DNA of 40,043 bases from Bacillota bacterium (GCA_023453025.1 JAEXUD010000069.1:1-40043), one strand, 5' to 3'. Counted from the first letter of the stretch, positions 1 through 8,153 are shown. Numbers and translations: made by a program. The notes: generated by a model not told the origin, from the sequence alone.

Positions 1-330
1 AAATCATACAATCGCATGCTAGGCATTTTATGTTTTAGCATGAGGAAAGTCTGGGCTCCATAGGGCAGGGTGCCGGTTAACGACCGGTGAGGGCGACCTC
101 AAGGACAGTGCAACAGAAATATACCGCCTGAAAAGGTAAGGATGGAAAGGTGAGGTAAGAGCTCACCAGCAATTAGGCGACTAATTGGCTATGTAAACCC
201 CACCTGGAGCAAGACCAAGAACGGACCTTGGAGTGGCTGCTCGTCACAGTCCAAATGGTAGGTTGCTGGAGCTTGTCGGTAACGACAAGCGTAGATAGAT
301 GACTGTTTAATACAAAACTCGGCTTATGTA
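1..330 (+). ncRNA. rnpB: RNase P RNA, 5' end cut by window edge
   Basis: This is the catalytic RNA of ribonuclease P, which removes 5' leaders from tRNA precursors. The conserved block GAGGAAAGTCTGGGCTCC lies at 41-58, followed by the AGGGTGCCGG and GCAACAGAAATATACCGCC segments (about 66-127). The 3' conserved part runs from GTAGATAGATGACTG (291-305) through ACAAAACTCGGCTTATG (about 313-329). The pairing CATGCTA/TTAGCATG at 15-42 looks like P3. The first strand of P1/P2 must lie left of the window, so the gene is partial. The 3' end is estimated from the P1 strand GGCTTATG. The usual GTCCGGG reads GTCTGGG here. Confident as to family; ends are approximate. Confidence 0.95.
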
Positions 331-351
331 TTTACTCACCACATAGAGATT

Positions 352-379
352 AACACTTGCAAATGCAGGTGTTTTTTTT
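352..379 (+). terminator. Intrinsic terminator after rnpB
   Basis: AACACTTGC pairs with GCAGGTGTT (one T-G wobble) across an AAAT loop and is followed by a run of eight T. It ends the rnpB transcript. Confidence 0.85.
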
Positions 380-410
380 GTGAAAAATATAAATTCTAAG
401 AACTCGGCTA

Positions 411-435
411 TACATAGATTGAATTTATCTATGTA
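411..435. repeat. Small hairpin upstream of the cyclase gene
   Basis: TACATAGAT at 411-419 and ATCTATGTA at 427-435 form a perfect 9-bp stem with a 7-nt loop. It follows AACTCGGCT at 401-409, which repeats the 3' end of rnpB (AACTCGGCT at 317-325). No T-run follows, so it is not an obvious terminator. A weak promoter-like TGTAAA (432-437), 17 bp, TATAGT (455-460) with an upstream TG overlaps it. Function is unknown. Confidence 0.35.
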
Positions 436-493
436 AATATGGTAAAGTTTATGTTATAGTATATATATTATTGAGTGATAATGGAGGCGATTT

Positions 494-1057
494 ATGTTAA
501 TTGATTTGACAATACAAGTAACACCAAAAATACAAAGAGATGCACAGAATAACTTAGATAAGGCATCTTATGGACATTTAGGAACACATTTTGATGTAAT
601 GAATAAGGAATTTCCCTTGGATTTTATAGAAAGAAAGGGTATTGTTTTTGATGTTTCATTTATAAAGGACAGGGAAATTGATTCTGTTGATATTGATGAT
701 GATTTGATAGAAAAGGATATGTTTGTGGCGTTTTATTCAGGATTTATTGAATCTGAACCATATGGAAATGAAAAATACTTTAAGGAGCATCCACAACTAT
801 CTATAAATTTGATCAATGCCCTTTTGAAAAAAGGAATTTCGATAATCGGCATAGATTTTGCCGGTGTCAGAAGAGGTAAAGGACATTCATATATGGATCA
901 ATATTGTGCTGATAATGGAGTATTTATAGTTGAAAATCTGTGCAATTTAAACAGCATATTAATTAACCGCAATAATAATCAATTTATAGCTAATACTTAT
1001 CCAATGAATTTCATTGGTATGACAGGCTTGCCTTGTAGGGTTGTAGCAAAACTTTAA
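494..1057 (+). CDS. Cyclase-family hydrolase (kynurenine formamidase-like), divergent
   Basis: The 187-residue product resembles the cyclase/kynurenine-formamidase family (PF04199), metal-dependent amide hydrolases. The family signature H-x-G-T-H-x-D is present as HLGTHFD at residues 28-34, and the C-terminal part has the typical GIDFAG and later GHSYMDQYCADNGVFIVENL region. The second half of the signature, normally D-x-P-x-H, reads DVMNKEF, so the proline and third metal-ligand histidine are missing. Activity on the usual substrates is therefore doubtful. A GGAGGCGATTT ribosome site stands before ATG 494. The gene seems to be monocistronic. The family call is fairly sure; the substrate is unknown. 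Confidence 0.7.
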   Translation: MLIDLTIQVTPKIQRDAQNNLDKASYGHLGTHFDVMNKEFPLDFIERKGIVFDVSFIKDREIDSVDIDDDLIEKDMFVAFYSGFIESEPYGNEKYFKEHPQLSINLINALLKKGISIIGIDFAGVRRGKGHSYMDQYCADNGVFIVENLCNLNSILINRNNNQFIANTYPMNFIGMTGLPCRVVAKL

Positions 1058-1181
1058 AATGAAACGTTTGTAGTCACTGATTAATGAAAGAGTTATTCTC
1101 TTATAAAAAGTTTTTGACCGTTTTATTTAGAAAGTATAGTTTAAAACAAATCATTATGGTAAATAATATTATAAAAACCAC

Positions 1182-1892
1182 ATGAGGGTGATTATTATAA
1201 AAAATAAATTATTTATTTTTGTTATCATAATGTTATCTCTTACTGCTTACACAATATATGGAGGTATTCTTGATAAAGAAGAACTAGAAGTAATAAATGA
1301 TATACATGATTTTTTTAATGCTTTAAAAAAATCACTAGGTGATAGAGCTATAGATATAGCTATCAGAGATAGTATTAAATATGAAATTGATGATATTGAT
1401 GTTGATAACAATTCTGCAATTGCTGAAATTCAGTTAACAGGGCTGGATTTAGCACAGTCTTTTTATGAAATGGATATGTTCCATACTTTTTACAGAGAGT
1501 TTTCACTAAACAGCGGACTTTTATTTACAGAACCTGTAATGGATACATACGATGTTTATATGTATATCCTTAATAAGAATATGCAAAATACTAAAAATAC
1601 AGACTTAACACTTCAATTAAATAAGCCTGATCAAAAATGGAATGTGGTTAATCAAGGTGATGTGTATCGAGCCATAGAAAGCATCTCAATAGATTTAAAA
1701 TTAATTACCGACAAGGCATATGAAAATTTAGAAAAAGCAAGAAATTCAACACGTGAAAAGTATACTACCGAACAACCTGACATGGAATTTGAAGAATACT
1801 GGGTAGAATATTTATATGATTTTATAACAAACAGAGGCTTTGTAACTCAATTTCCTTTCCAAGAGCAACAATTTGTGCCAATTAATGATTAA
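1182..1892 (+). CDS. Hypothetical exported or membrane-anchored protein
   Basis: I do not recognise this 236-residue protein. Residues 7-27 form a hydrophobic stretch (signal peptide or N-terminal anchor) after a basic start. The rest is hydrophilic and mixed alpha/beta in composition, with an acidic segment around residues 31-45 and charged, Glu/Tyr-rich sequence near the C-terminus. No lipobox cysteine is visible. The start is uncertain: ATG 1182 has no ribosome site upstream, while GTG 1188 in the same frame is only two codons later. The size and plan (anchor plus small soluble domain) are reminiscent of NTF2-like surface proteins, but that is only a guess. Confidence 0.6.
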   Translation: MRVIIIKNKLFIFVIIMLSLTAYTIYGGILDKEELEVINDIHDFFNALKKSLGDRAIDIAIRDSIKYEIDDIDVDNNSAIAEIQLTGLDLAQSFYEMDMFHTFYREFSLNSGLLFTEPVMDTYDVYMYILNKNMQNTKNTDLTLQLNKPDQKWNVVNQGDVYRAIESISIDLKLITDKAYENLEKARNSTREKYTTEQPDMEFEEYWVEYLYDFITNRGFVTQFPFQEQQFVPIND

Positions 1893-1973
1893 CGGTAAAT
1901 CAACTTGTGGTTTTATGAAACATTTTATGTAAACCAACATAATATGAATCAAGCTTTTTAAAGAGGTGATATT

Positions 1974-2048
1974 ATGTGTTGGCTTCCATGGTTTTTGCTT
2001 GGAATTGGATACGGTAAATGTTCAAGGCCATGCAGGAGAAGATATTAA
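1974..2048 (+). CDS. 24-residue cysteine-containing mini-protein
   Basis: ATG 1974 is preceded by a strong AGAGGTGAT site with good spacing. The ORF runs 24 codons to TAA 2046-2048 and is followed after three bases by a clear terminator, so it forms a complete tiny transcription unit. The product begins MCWLPWFLLGIGYGK and ends in a basic tail with two more cysteines (CSRPCRRRY): a short hydrophobic, Trp/Gly-containing half followed by an Arg-rich half, three Cys in all. That suggests a membrane-associated small protein. No homologue is known to me. The ORF is short enough that chance cannot be excluded, but the ribosome site and terminator argue that it is expressed. Confidence 0.55.
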   Translation: MCWLPWFLLGIGYGKCSRPCRRRY

Positions 2049-2051
2049 ATA

Positions 2052-2076
2052 AAAGACGCGAAAGCGTCTTTATTTT
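2052..2076. terminator. Bidirectional intrinsic terminator
   Basis: AAAGACGC (2052-2059) and GCGTCTTT (2064-2071) form a perfect 8-bp stem with a GAAA loop. T-rich sequence lies on both sides, so it can end the mini-gene on the + strand and the MFS gene on the - strand. Confidence 0.85.
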
Positions 2077-3295
2077 AAATTATTTGGGCAGTTTTCTTTA
2101 CAAATAATTTTTTTGCTATTATTGCTGCTGTTAACAGGACAACAAACGCAGCTACCATCCAAATTCTCGGTATTGAAATATAACTTATTAAAATACTGTA
2201 TAATAGGGAGCCGGTCAGTCCTCCGATTTGCATTGCTAAGGAATTTACCGAAAGAACTGATGCACGTATTTCATTAGGTATTTCATTGTTTAAAATAACA
2301 CCTTCCGGAATGGAAGCCATACCAAACAATAAATAAATTGAAGAGTAAAGTCCTATAAAAATAGGTACTTTTGTCTGAAGTGCAGTGAGTATCAGAGATA
2401 CACCCAGCATTAATCGAAGAAATAAATACATTTTTCTTGAATCAAATTTATATTTTATAATTAACTTATTCGAGGCTATGCTTCCCAATGTGGCGGCAGC
2501 AAAGTATAAAAATGCCATCAACCCAAGAAGTACCATTGAATCCTTATTGGGCAGAAGGGTAATGAAATGAGGCTGCCAGTATGTTTCTAAGCTGCTTAAG
2601 AAAAATCCTGTAGCAAAGACTGAAATAAAAATACCTATTACAGTACTGCTTTTAGAAATTATTTCTGAGCTGTTTTTAATGTGCTGCTTTAAACTTATTC
2701 GTTCTTTTTTATCATGGTTATTGTCTTCCTGTATAAATGCAAAGGACAATATGGCAACTGTTGCAGCCAGTATAATTCGTATTATTAAATTTAAATCATA
2801 CATACCCATAGATGCAAGGTAGGTAGTTGATATTTTAGGGAAGAATCCTCCTGAAAGAGCTCCGGCTGACATTCCTATAGCTTCAAGAACCGAAAGCCTG
2901 GTTGTGATGTCGTGAAGCTTATTCTTTCCGTAGTTATCAATGTAAAAATCAATAAACATTGCATCAAAGGAACCGGAGGATAAAGCACGGCCTAATCCGT
3001 ACAATACCATCCCTGAGCATAAAACAATAAAATTCTTACTCAATAAAATTGTGATTATGCTGATTATGGACACTATCACCGATAAGCAAAAGGATTTTTT
3101 TCTTCCGAATACATCAGCAATAATTCCGGTAGGCAGTTCCAGTACAATAACCGTTAAAGCATAAAGTCCCAGAACAATTGACAAGTTACTTAATGATGCT
3201 CCTTTATCCATAAGAATCAGGCTTAGAACTGGAGCCAGAAGACCGGTTAAATAAGAATTTAATAAATGAATCAATGAATAGATCTTTAGTTTCAT
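2075..3295 (-). CDS. MFS transporter
   Basis: A 406-residue protein of the major facilitator superfamily, a proton-coupled transporter of the inner membrane. About twelve hydrophobic segments can be counted. The motif between segments 2 and 3 is present as GIIADVFGRKKSF (family pattern GxLaDrxGrkx), and the central loop is charged (QEDNNHDKKERISLKQH). I start at ATG 3295: a GAAAGGAA site lies upstream (spacing about 12), whereas the in-frame TTG 3316 seven codons earlier has none. A promoter lies at 3350-3379. It resembles drug-efflux or YqgE/FucP-like carriers, but the substrate cannot be deduced. Confidence 0.8.
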   Translation of the reverse strand: MKLKIYSLIHLLNSYLTGLLAPVLSLILMDKGASLSNLSIVLGLYALTVIVLELPTGIIADVFGRKKSFCLSVIVSIISIITILLSKNFIVLCSGMVLYGLGRALSSGSFDAMFIDFYIDNYGKNKLHDITTRLSVLEAIGMSAGALSGGFFPKISTTYLASMGMYDLNLIIRIILAATVAILSFAFIQEDNNHDKKERISLKQHIKNSSEIISKSSTVIGIFISVFATGFFLSSLETYWQPHFITLLPNKDSMVLLGLMAFLYFAAATLGSIASNKLIIKYKFDSRKMYLFLRLMLGVSLILTALQTKVPIFIGLYSSIYLLFGMASIPEGVILNNEIPNEIRASVLSVNSLAMQIGGLTGSLLYSILISYISIPRIWMVAAFVVLLTAAIIAKKLFVKKTAQII

Positions 3296-3349
3296 TAGTA
3301 TTAGTATTCCTTTCAAGTAATGGGATATTTATCATGTTAACGTTATTTT

Positions 3350-3379
3350 ATTATAACCTGTTTTTAGCTTTTCAGTCAA
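3350..3379 (-). promoter_or_regulatory. Sigma-A promoter for the MFS gene
   Basis: Read on the - strand: TTGACT (3379-3374), an 18-bp spacer, and TATAAT (3355-3350), about 55 bp before the start codon. Confidence 0.6.
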
Positions 3380-3400
3380 GGAAAATAATTTATAGCAGCA

Positions 3401-3423
3401 AAAAAACGCCCTAAGCGTTTTTT
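3401..3423. terminator. Bidirectional intrinsic terminator after ribU
   Basis: AAAAAACGC and GCGTTTTTT form a 9-bp stem around CCTAA. The A-run on one side and T-run on the other make it work in both directions; it lies just past the ribU stop on the - strand. Confidence 0.8.
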
Positions 3424-3441
3424 GTTGTTATTATTTTTTTA

Positions 3442-4062
3442 TTATTTGTGTAGTATAGGTGACATTTTTTTGTATATAAGAAGTGTAATTGATGAAATTA
3501 CAATTCCTTTAAATATATTAAAAGGTACTACTGCATATAATACTAATGTTTTTAAATCAGTTATTGCAGGGTTTAATAAGCTTCCCATTTCTACAAAGGC
3601 CTGGATAGGTGCTCCATAAACTGCCGCATATACCGGAAGCAATAAATAATAATTCATTATTGCACCTACAATTGCCAATGCTAATGTACCGGACATCATA
3701 GCTATTATTGCTGATGAAAAGGATTTTTTATGCTTATATATAATACCGGCAGGTACTATGAAAGAACATCCAACTGCAAAATTAGCCAGTTCTCCGATAC
3801 CACCGGTATCTGTACCGTTTAATACAAAATTAATTAATATTTTTACAAATTCTATTGCCATTCCTGCAATTGGTCCCAAAGCAAATGTTCCAAGAAGAAC
3901 AGGGACCTCGCTGAAGTCTAGTTGATAGAAATTAGGAGCAAACCATAGCGGGAAGTCAAACAGCATCAATATTGTTGCTACCGCTGAAAGTACTCCAACC
4001 TTTGTAATAGTTTTTGCATTACCTCTTTGATTTACTGAAATTTCACTTTTAACACTTTTCAT
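3442..4062 (-). CDS. ribU: Riboflavin ECF transporter substrate-binding protein RibU
   Basis: This 206-residue membrane protein is the S component that gives an energy-coupling-factor transporter its specificity for riboflavin. The RibU-type segment FYQLDFSEVPVLLGTFALGP (residues about 46-65), then the AIEFVK helix and GGIGELANFAVGCSF, fits the family well. About six hydrophobic segments are present. The energising module (EcfA, EcfA', EcfT) is not encoded nearby, which is normal because it is shared. The AGGAGGAAGAT site precedes ATG 4062. An FMN riboswitch in the leader confirms the ligand: expression should fall when FMN is plentiful. Downstream it ends at the bidirectional hairpin at 3401-3423. 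Confidence 0.93.
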   Translation of the reverse strand: MKSVKSEISVNQRGNAKTITKVGVLSAVATILMLFDFPLWFAPNFYQLDFSEVPVLLGTFALGPIAGMAIEFVKILINFVLNGTDTGGIGELANFAVGCSFIVPAGIIYKHKKSFSSAIIAMMSGTLALAIVGAIMNYYLLLPVYAAVYGAPIQAFVEMGSLLNPAITDLKTLVLYAVVPFNIFKGIVISSITLLIYKKMSPILHK

Positions 4063-4090
4063 ATCTTCCTCCTGTAATTATAAAGATTAT

Positions 4091-4137
4091 CAGAGGATTA
4101 ACACAAATTAATAAGCCTCTGAAATCTTCAGAGGCTT
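4091..4137 (-). promoter_or_regulatory. Expression platform of the FMN riboswitch with mutually exclusive hairpins
   Basis: On the - strand AAGCCTCTGAA pairs perfectly with TTCAGAGGCTT (11-bp stem, 4113-4137) and is followed by the U-rich ATTAATTTG, a likely terminator. A third copy of the arm, CCTCTG (4096-4091 on the - strand), can pair with the same CAGAGG, which would break the terminator stem. Between this and the aptamer lies an 18-bp perfect palindrome TTGCTTAAATTTAAGCAA (4155-4172). Confidence 0.65.
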
Positions 4138-4177
4138 AACTTCGATAGAATATTTTGCTTAAATTTAAGCAAGTAAT

Positions 4178-4286
4178 CTCTCTTCTACCATCCAGACTGT
4201 ACTGTCGGTATTGGAATTTCACCAATTCAACCTTTCGGCTCGCGGACTTTACCGCCGGTCGGGAATTTCACCCTGCCCTGAAGATG
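4178..4286 (-). ncRNA. FMN riboswitch (RFN element) aptamer
   Basis: Reading the - strand, the conserved RFN blocks appear in order: AGGGCAGGGTGAAATTCCC, GACCGGCGGTAAAGTCCGCG, AGCCGAAAGGTTGAATTGG, TGAAATTCCAATACCGACAG and the closing AGTCTGGATGGTAGAAGAGA. This aptamer binds flavin mononucleotide and controls the downstream ribU. Ends are set by the outer P1 stem and may be off by a few bases. Confidence 0.95.
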
Positions 4287-4297
4287 TTTACTCTTTC

Positions 4298-4325
4298 ATT
4301 ATATCACCATATTTTTATTTGTAAA
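4298..4325 (-). promoter_or_regulatory. Sigma-A promoter for the riboswitch-ribU transcript
   Basis: On the - strand TTTACA (4325-4320), a 16-bp spacer and TATAAT (4303-4298) lie just upstream of the aptamer. Confidence 0.7.
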
Positions 4326-4519
4326 CACCTTTTTATAAAAATAACAATGAGTGGCAGAAAAATAACATTATCCTTTATCATTGCCAATATTTTGCTGTAC
4401 AGATAAGTTGCTTTATTTCTTTATATAAATTTATATATATCAAATTATCATAATTTTATATATTCATAATATTATAGATTAAGAGGACAAGATTTATTTT
4501 AACGGAGGAAAAATTATTT

Positions 4520-5458
4520 ATGAACAACATTTTAAAGCTTCTAAGCAGCAACATTAAAAATATTGTGTCCAAGCAGTCATTGTTACTAGGAAGTGATACA
4601 GTTGAAATAAGGCTCAGAATTAACAGCCCCATAATGATAAAAAAAATTAAGGCAGATATTTTTCTTGAAGAAGATTATAAAATAAGCAAGAGAGATGTTG
4701 ATGATACTGTCGCTAATCTTACGAGAAATTCAATTCACGCTTTTGAAAAGGAAATCAAAAGTGGTTATCTGACAATTGAAGGAGGTCATAGAGTTGGTCT
4801 TGGTGGGGACTGCATATATGAAAATGACAACTTTAAAGGTTTTAAAAATATTACTTCCTTAAATATAAGAATAGCGAGGGAATTTCCGGGATGTTCAGAA
4901 AATTATATAAAATATTTTATAAGCTCCAGCAGAAATATTTACAACACGTTGATAATAGGTCCTCCTCTGTCTGGTAAGACAACATTTATAAGGGATTTAT
5001 GTGCTAATCTAAGTGATGGCATAAAATATCAAAATACATATTATGAAGGCTGCGATATTACTCTCATAGATGAAAGGGGAGAAATTTCTGCAATTTATAA
5101 CGGAACACCTCAAATGTATGTGGGGTGCCGCACTGACGTATTATCTTACTGCATGAAAAGGGAAGGGTTTTTCATGGGTATAAGGGCTCTTTCACCAAAG
5201 GTTATTATTTCTGATGAGCTTGGCTCAAAGGATGATTTTGAAATTTTGCAATATGCATTAAAAAGTGGTGTGAACATAATTGCAACTGCTCATGGATTCA
5301 GTTTGGAAGATATTAAAAAAAACCTCTATATGAAATCAATTATAGATAACAATTTTTTTGACAGAGCAATTATTTTAAAAAACGGTAAGAAGCCTTGTGT
5401 TGTAAAAGAGGTCTTCGATTTTGAAAGGAATAGGGTGATATTTAATGATTTGGGTTAA
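4520..5458 (+). CDS. spoIIIAA: Stage III sporulation protein AA, ATPase
   Basis: This 312-residue protein is the ATPase of the SpoIIIA-SpoIIQ complex, which links mother cell and forespore after engulfment. It resembles secretion-system ATPases. The Walker A loop GPPLSGKT is at residues 147-154, and a Walker B-like segment KVIISDELG follows before the conserved NIIATAHG. Length matches the family (about 307 in Bacillus). It is the first gene of the eight-gene spoIIIA operon and overlaps spoIIIAB by 14 bp. An ACGGAGGA site lies 11 bp before ATG 4520. The operon is expected to be sigma-E controlled; I see only a poor match for such a promoter in the AT-rich leader. Confidence 0.95.
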   Translation: MNNILKLLSSNIKNIVSKQSLLLGSDTVEIRLRINSPIMIKKIKADIFLEEDYKISKRDVDDTVANLTRNSIHAFEKEIKSGYLTIEGGHRVGLGGDCIYENDNFKGFKNITSLNIRIAREFPGCSENYIKYFISSSRNIYNTLIIGPPLSGKTTFIRDLCANLSDGIKYQNTYYEGCDITLIDERGEISAIYNGTPQMYVGCRTDVLSYCMKREGFFMGIRALSPKVIISDELGSKDDFEILQYALKSGVNIIATAHGFSLEDIKKNLYMKSIIDNNFFDRAIILKNGKKPCVVKEVFDFERNRVIFNDLG

Positions 5459-5951
5459 ATCATCATTATTTGTTCTGACTATTGTAACAGTAAAATTTAT
5501 TTTCAAGTTTATAAATGATTATGGTGATAAATGTTTGAATTCTATGAAAGAGTTGTTGGATTTCACTGACTATTTGAGAATTTATTCATGTGATATGAAA
5601 ATGTCCTTTGAAGAAATATATTTAAAATATTGCTTTAAAAATGATTTGGTTAAAAAACTTATAACAAAGCTTCAAGAGGAGTTGAACAAGAATAAAAAAG
5701 ATAAATATGAATTTCAAAACTTCATGAAAGAGATTCTAAATACACCCGATGAATTCAATCAATATTTTTCAGACATAATTGATTATTACGGAAGCACATA
5801 TTCAGATGTGCTGGATAAAAAGCTTTTATTTACGATAAGGGAAATGGAAGGATCTATTAAAGGGTTTGAGTTGTCCCACAATGAGAAAAAAAATTTAAAC
5901 AACAGGATTTCAATACTGGTTGGATGCCTGACCGCCGTTATTTTAATTTAG
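5445..5951 (+). CDS. spoIIIAB: Stage III sporulation protein AB
   Basis: The 168-residue product fits SpoIIIAB (171 residues in Bacillus), a protein related to the GspF family of secretion systems. The N-terminal hydrophobic segment (residues about 4-20), the central helical soluble part with the SCDMKMSFEEIYLKY and FSDIIDYYGSTYSDVLDKKL stretches, and the C-terminal membrane helix (ISILVGCLTAVILI) give the family plan. The start overlaps the end of spoIIIAA by 14 bp, and the stop is 9 bp before spoIIIAC, showing tight coupling. Sequence similarity is modest but the position between AA and AC settles the identity. Confidence 0.9.
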   Translation: MIWVKSSLFVLTIVTVKFIFKFINDYGDKCLNSMKELLDFTDYLRIYSCDMKMSFEEIYLKYCFKNDLVKKLITKLQEELNKNKKDKYEFQNFMKEILNTPDEFNQYFSDIIDYYGSTYSDVLDKKLLFTIREMEGSIKGFELSHNEKKNLNNRISILVGCLTAVILI

Positions 5952-5960
5952 GAGGTAAGT

Positions 5961-6158
5961 ATGGATATAGATTTAATTTTTAAAGTAGGTGCAATTGGAA
6001 TAGTAGTAGCTGTTTTTAATCAAATTTTAGCAAAAACCGGAAGAGATGAACAAGCTATGTTTGTAACACTTACCGGTGTAATTGTAGTAATGGCTCTTAT
6101 TGTTGGAATGATGAATGATTTATTTATGGAGGTTAAATCAGTATTCAACTTGTATTGA
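5961..6158 (+). CDS. spoIIIAC: Stage III sporulation protein AC
   Basis: A 65-residue protein with two membrane helices (about residues 5-23 and 33-53), matching SpoIIIAC in length (68 in Bacillus) and in features such as the short charged turn KTGRDEQAMFV between the helices. It is a membrane part of the SpoIIIA channel. A perfect TAGGAGGT site precedes ATG 5961. The gene lies 9 bp after spoIIIAB and 13 bp before spoIIIAD. Confidence 0.95.
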   Translation: MDIDLIFKVGAIGIVVAVFNQILAKTGRDEQAMFVTLTGVIVVMALIVGMMNDLFMEVKSVFNLY

Positions 6159-6171
6159 TGAAAGGAATGAT

Positions 6172-6561
6172 ATGTTGCTTGCTCAAATTATATTTATTGC
6201 GCTAATCACAGTTATTCTAGGTATTACAATTTCAAATTTCAACAAAGAGTTCAAGGTTCACATTACTGTTATTTTCGGCATTCTGGTTATGCTTTTGCTT
6301 TTTAGAGAGCTGAAAGGATATATTCAGGAATTCGTTAATATTTTCGTAAGATATAATATTAAGATAGAATATTTTTCTACAATTTTAAAAATTGTGGGAA
6401 TTGCATATATTTGCGACTTTATTTCCCTTCTTTGCAAGGACTTGGCGTATGAATCTGTCGGCAAAAAGGTTGAGATAGCAGGTAAGCTGATAATATTGAT
6501 TTATTCAATTGATATCATAAAAATATTCCTTGATCAAATATTGCTTCTGGTTAACGGGTGA
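6172..6561 (+). CDS. spoIIIAD: Stage III sporulation protein AD
   Basis: This 129-residue protein is the SpoIIIAD membrane subunit. I start at ATG 6172, which has AAAGGAATG seven bases upstream; an earlier in-frame ATG at 6115 lies inside spoIIIAC and would add a non-homologous extension. Four hydrophobic helices are visible, and the conserved segment ISLLCKDLAYESVGKKVEIAGK occurs near residues 83-104, as in the family. SpoIIIAC and AD are related small membrane proteins thought to form the export-apparatus-like part of the channel. The stop overlaps the ribosome site of spoIIIAE. Confidence 0.94.
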   Translation: MLLAQIIFIALITVILGITISNFNKEFKVHITVIFGILVMLLLFRELKGYIQEFVNIFVRYNIKIEYFSTILKIVGIAYICDFISLLCKDLAYESVGKKVEIAGKLIILIYSIDIIKIFLDQILLLVNG

Positions 6562-6565
6562 TAAA

Positions 6566-7696
6566 ATGAAAAAAATAATAATATTAGTAATAATCATATT
6601 AACTGTTAATACAACTGTTTTTGCAGCTGCAATGGATGATGCAATGGATAAAATACCTGTAGATAATTTGGAGGAATATATCAACAGCAATAACTCCTAC
6701 TTCCGGGACAACAACATTAAAATACGTGATTTGATTACTAATGCATTTAAAGGAAGGCTTGATATAAGCTTAAAAGACTATTTTATGTATGAACTGGAAA
6801 ATGAGCAGGGATTTTTCAAAGACATTATTAAAACAGGCATAAACATATTGATAATTTGCATGGTTTTAACTATTATAAAATATTTTTCTGATGAATTTTC
6901 AAGCCAGAGTGTCTCGGACATTGTAACTTTATTTTCAGTGATAATTATTTTCACAATAATTTTAAAAGATGTTTTAAGTATTAAAAATATAATGAAAGCA
7001 GACTTTGAGCAGTTTAAAATAATTACAGAGGAAATAAATGCCGTCTTTATGGCAACAATGCTTACATTTGGTAAGCTAAGCATATTGCAGTTTTTTTATA
7101 CATCCCTTAATTATGTTATAGGAATAACGACTCAGTTTATTTACTCATTTACCGACATAATGACCATAGTATTGATTGCGGTTATTTTGATTAACAATAT
7201 GAGTAAATTAATAAACGCCAAGCTGTTGTATAAATTTTTAAAGAAAGCAACTTTATTAATTTTGTCCGGATATATGATTATTATAGTCATAAATTTTTCT
7301 GTACAAGGATATATATTATATAAAACGGATAATATTTTTATAAGTTCTATAAAAGCAATTTCACCTTCTGCCGTACCTATTATAGGTAATGCGGTCAGCA
7401 ATTTCTTCGGAGTTTTTCTAAAAAGTGTGTTGATGATAAAGGATGTTATAGGAATTGTAATAATAATCTTTATGTTTTCAGCGTTTGGAGGCTCTCTTAT
7501 AAAAATTGCTCTGGCTTTGGTTTTATATAAGGCGGTAGGTGTTCTGTCTGAGCCATTTAATGAAAATATATCCAAGCTTATTTATGAAATGGCCGACATG
7601 TTCTACATTTATTTTATTTGCTTAATGACACCAATAATAATTGTGACAGTCTATTATTCGATCTTACTAAATTACATGAATAATATATTCGGGTAG
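6566..7696 (+). CDS. spoIIIAE: Stage III sporulation protein AE
   Basis: A 376-residue polytopic membrane protein, the largest membrane subunit of the complex (about 399 in Bacillus). The start at ATG 6566 gives a typical signal peptide (residues 1-21, ending VFAAA); the longer ORF from 6530 would hide it. After a soluble part of about 75 residues come eight or so hydrophobic helices. The region FMATMLTFGKLSILQ and the stretch IKAISPSAVPIIGNAVSNFFG (split here by position, about residues 255-275) match the family. It follows spoIIIAD by 4 bp, with GGGTGAT overlapping the AD stop as ribosome site. Confidence 0.94.
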   Translation: MKKIIILVIIILTVNTTVFAAAMDDAMDKIPVDNLEEYINSNNSYFRDNNIKIRDLITNAFKGRLDISLKDYFMYELENEQGFFKDIIKTGINILIICMVLTIIKYFSDEFSSQSVSDIVTLFSVIIIFTIILKDVLSIKNIMKADFEQFKIITEEINAVFMATMLTFGKLSILQFFYTSLNYVIGITTQFIYSFTDIMTIVLIAVILINNMSKLINAKLLYKFLKKATLLILSGYMIIIVINFSVQGYILYKTDNIFISSIKAISPSAVPIIGNAVSNFFGVFLKSVLMIKDVIGIVIIIFMFSAFGGSLIKIALALVLYKAVGVLSEPFNENISKLIYEMADMFYIYFICLMTPIIIVTVYYSILLNYMNNIFG

Positions 7697-7699
7697 CCT

Positions 7700-8137
7700 A
7701 TGAAAAATATTATAGTTAACATAATAATACTAATATTGATGTTCAATATCATAATGATTATATTTCCGGAGGGAAAGACACAGAAATTTTGTCGTATTTC
7801 AATTAAAATTTTTATCATGATTTATATTCTGGATAATATATTTTTAAATGGAAGAATAGAATTGAACTTATTAAATAATATGCCATTTGATGATTCTTCT
7901 TATGTGAGAGAAGTAAGCATAGAGAGCATTGACCAAAGCTTTATTGATTCTATAAATAAAAATCAATTTGAGGGAGACGATGTAGTAAAAAATATAACAT
8001 TAAATTTCACCGAGGATATGAATTATAAAGCGGTAATTACATTAAATAAATTATTAAGCATTGATGAAATCAACAAGTTAAAAACAGACATAGCCAAAAT
8101 CTTGCAAATAAGTTCAGAAGACATATACATACAATAG
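7700..8137 (+). CDS. spoIIIAF: Stage III sporulation protein AF
   Basis: The 145-residue product has two N-terminal membrane helices (about 4-20 and 28-48) and a soluble C-terminal domain that ends in the ring-building fold typical of SpoIIIAF (ITLNKLLSIDEINKL...KILQISSEDIYIQ). It is shorter than the Bacillus protein (206), mainly by lacking part of the linker. It starts 3 bp after spoIIIAE, where the ribosome site is poor (GGGTAGCCT), suggesting translational coupling. Assignment rests on position plus topology. Confidence 0.88.
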   Translation: MKNIIVNIIILILMFNIIMIIFPEGKTQKFCRISIKIFIMIYILDNIFLNGRIELNLLNNMPFDDSSYVREVSIESIDQSFIDSINKNQFEGDDVVKNITLNFTEDMNYKAVITLNKLLSIDEINKLKTDIAKILQISSEDIYIQ

Positions 8138-8153
8138 AAAATCGGAGGCACAT

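Noticed and set aside
1..330. tmRNA or another structured RNA
   Set aside because: The GAGGAAAGTC, ACAGAAATATACCGCC and AGATAGATGACTG blocks in this order are those of RNase P RNA.
4155..4406. 83-codon + strand ORF
   Set aside because: It lies antisense over the FMN riboswitch and its promoter, has no ribosome site and no recognisable protein features.
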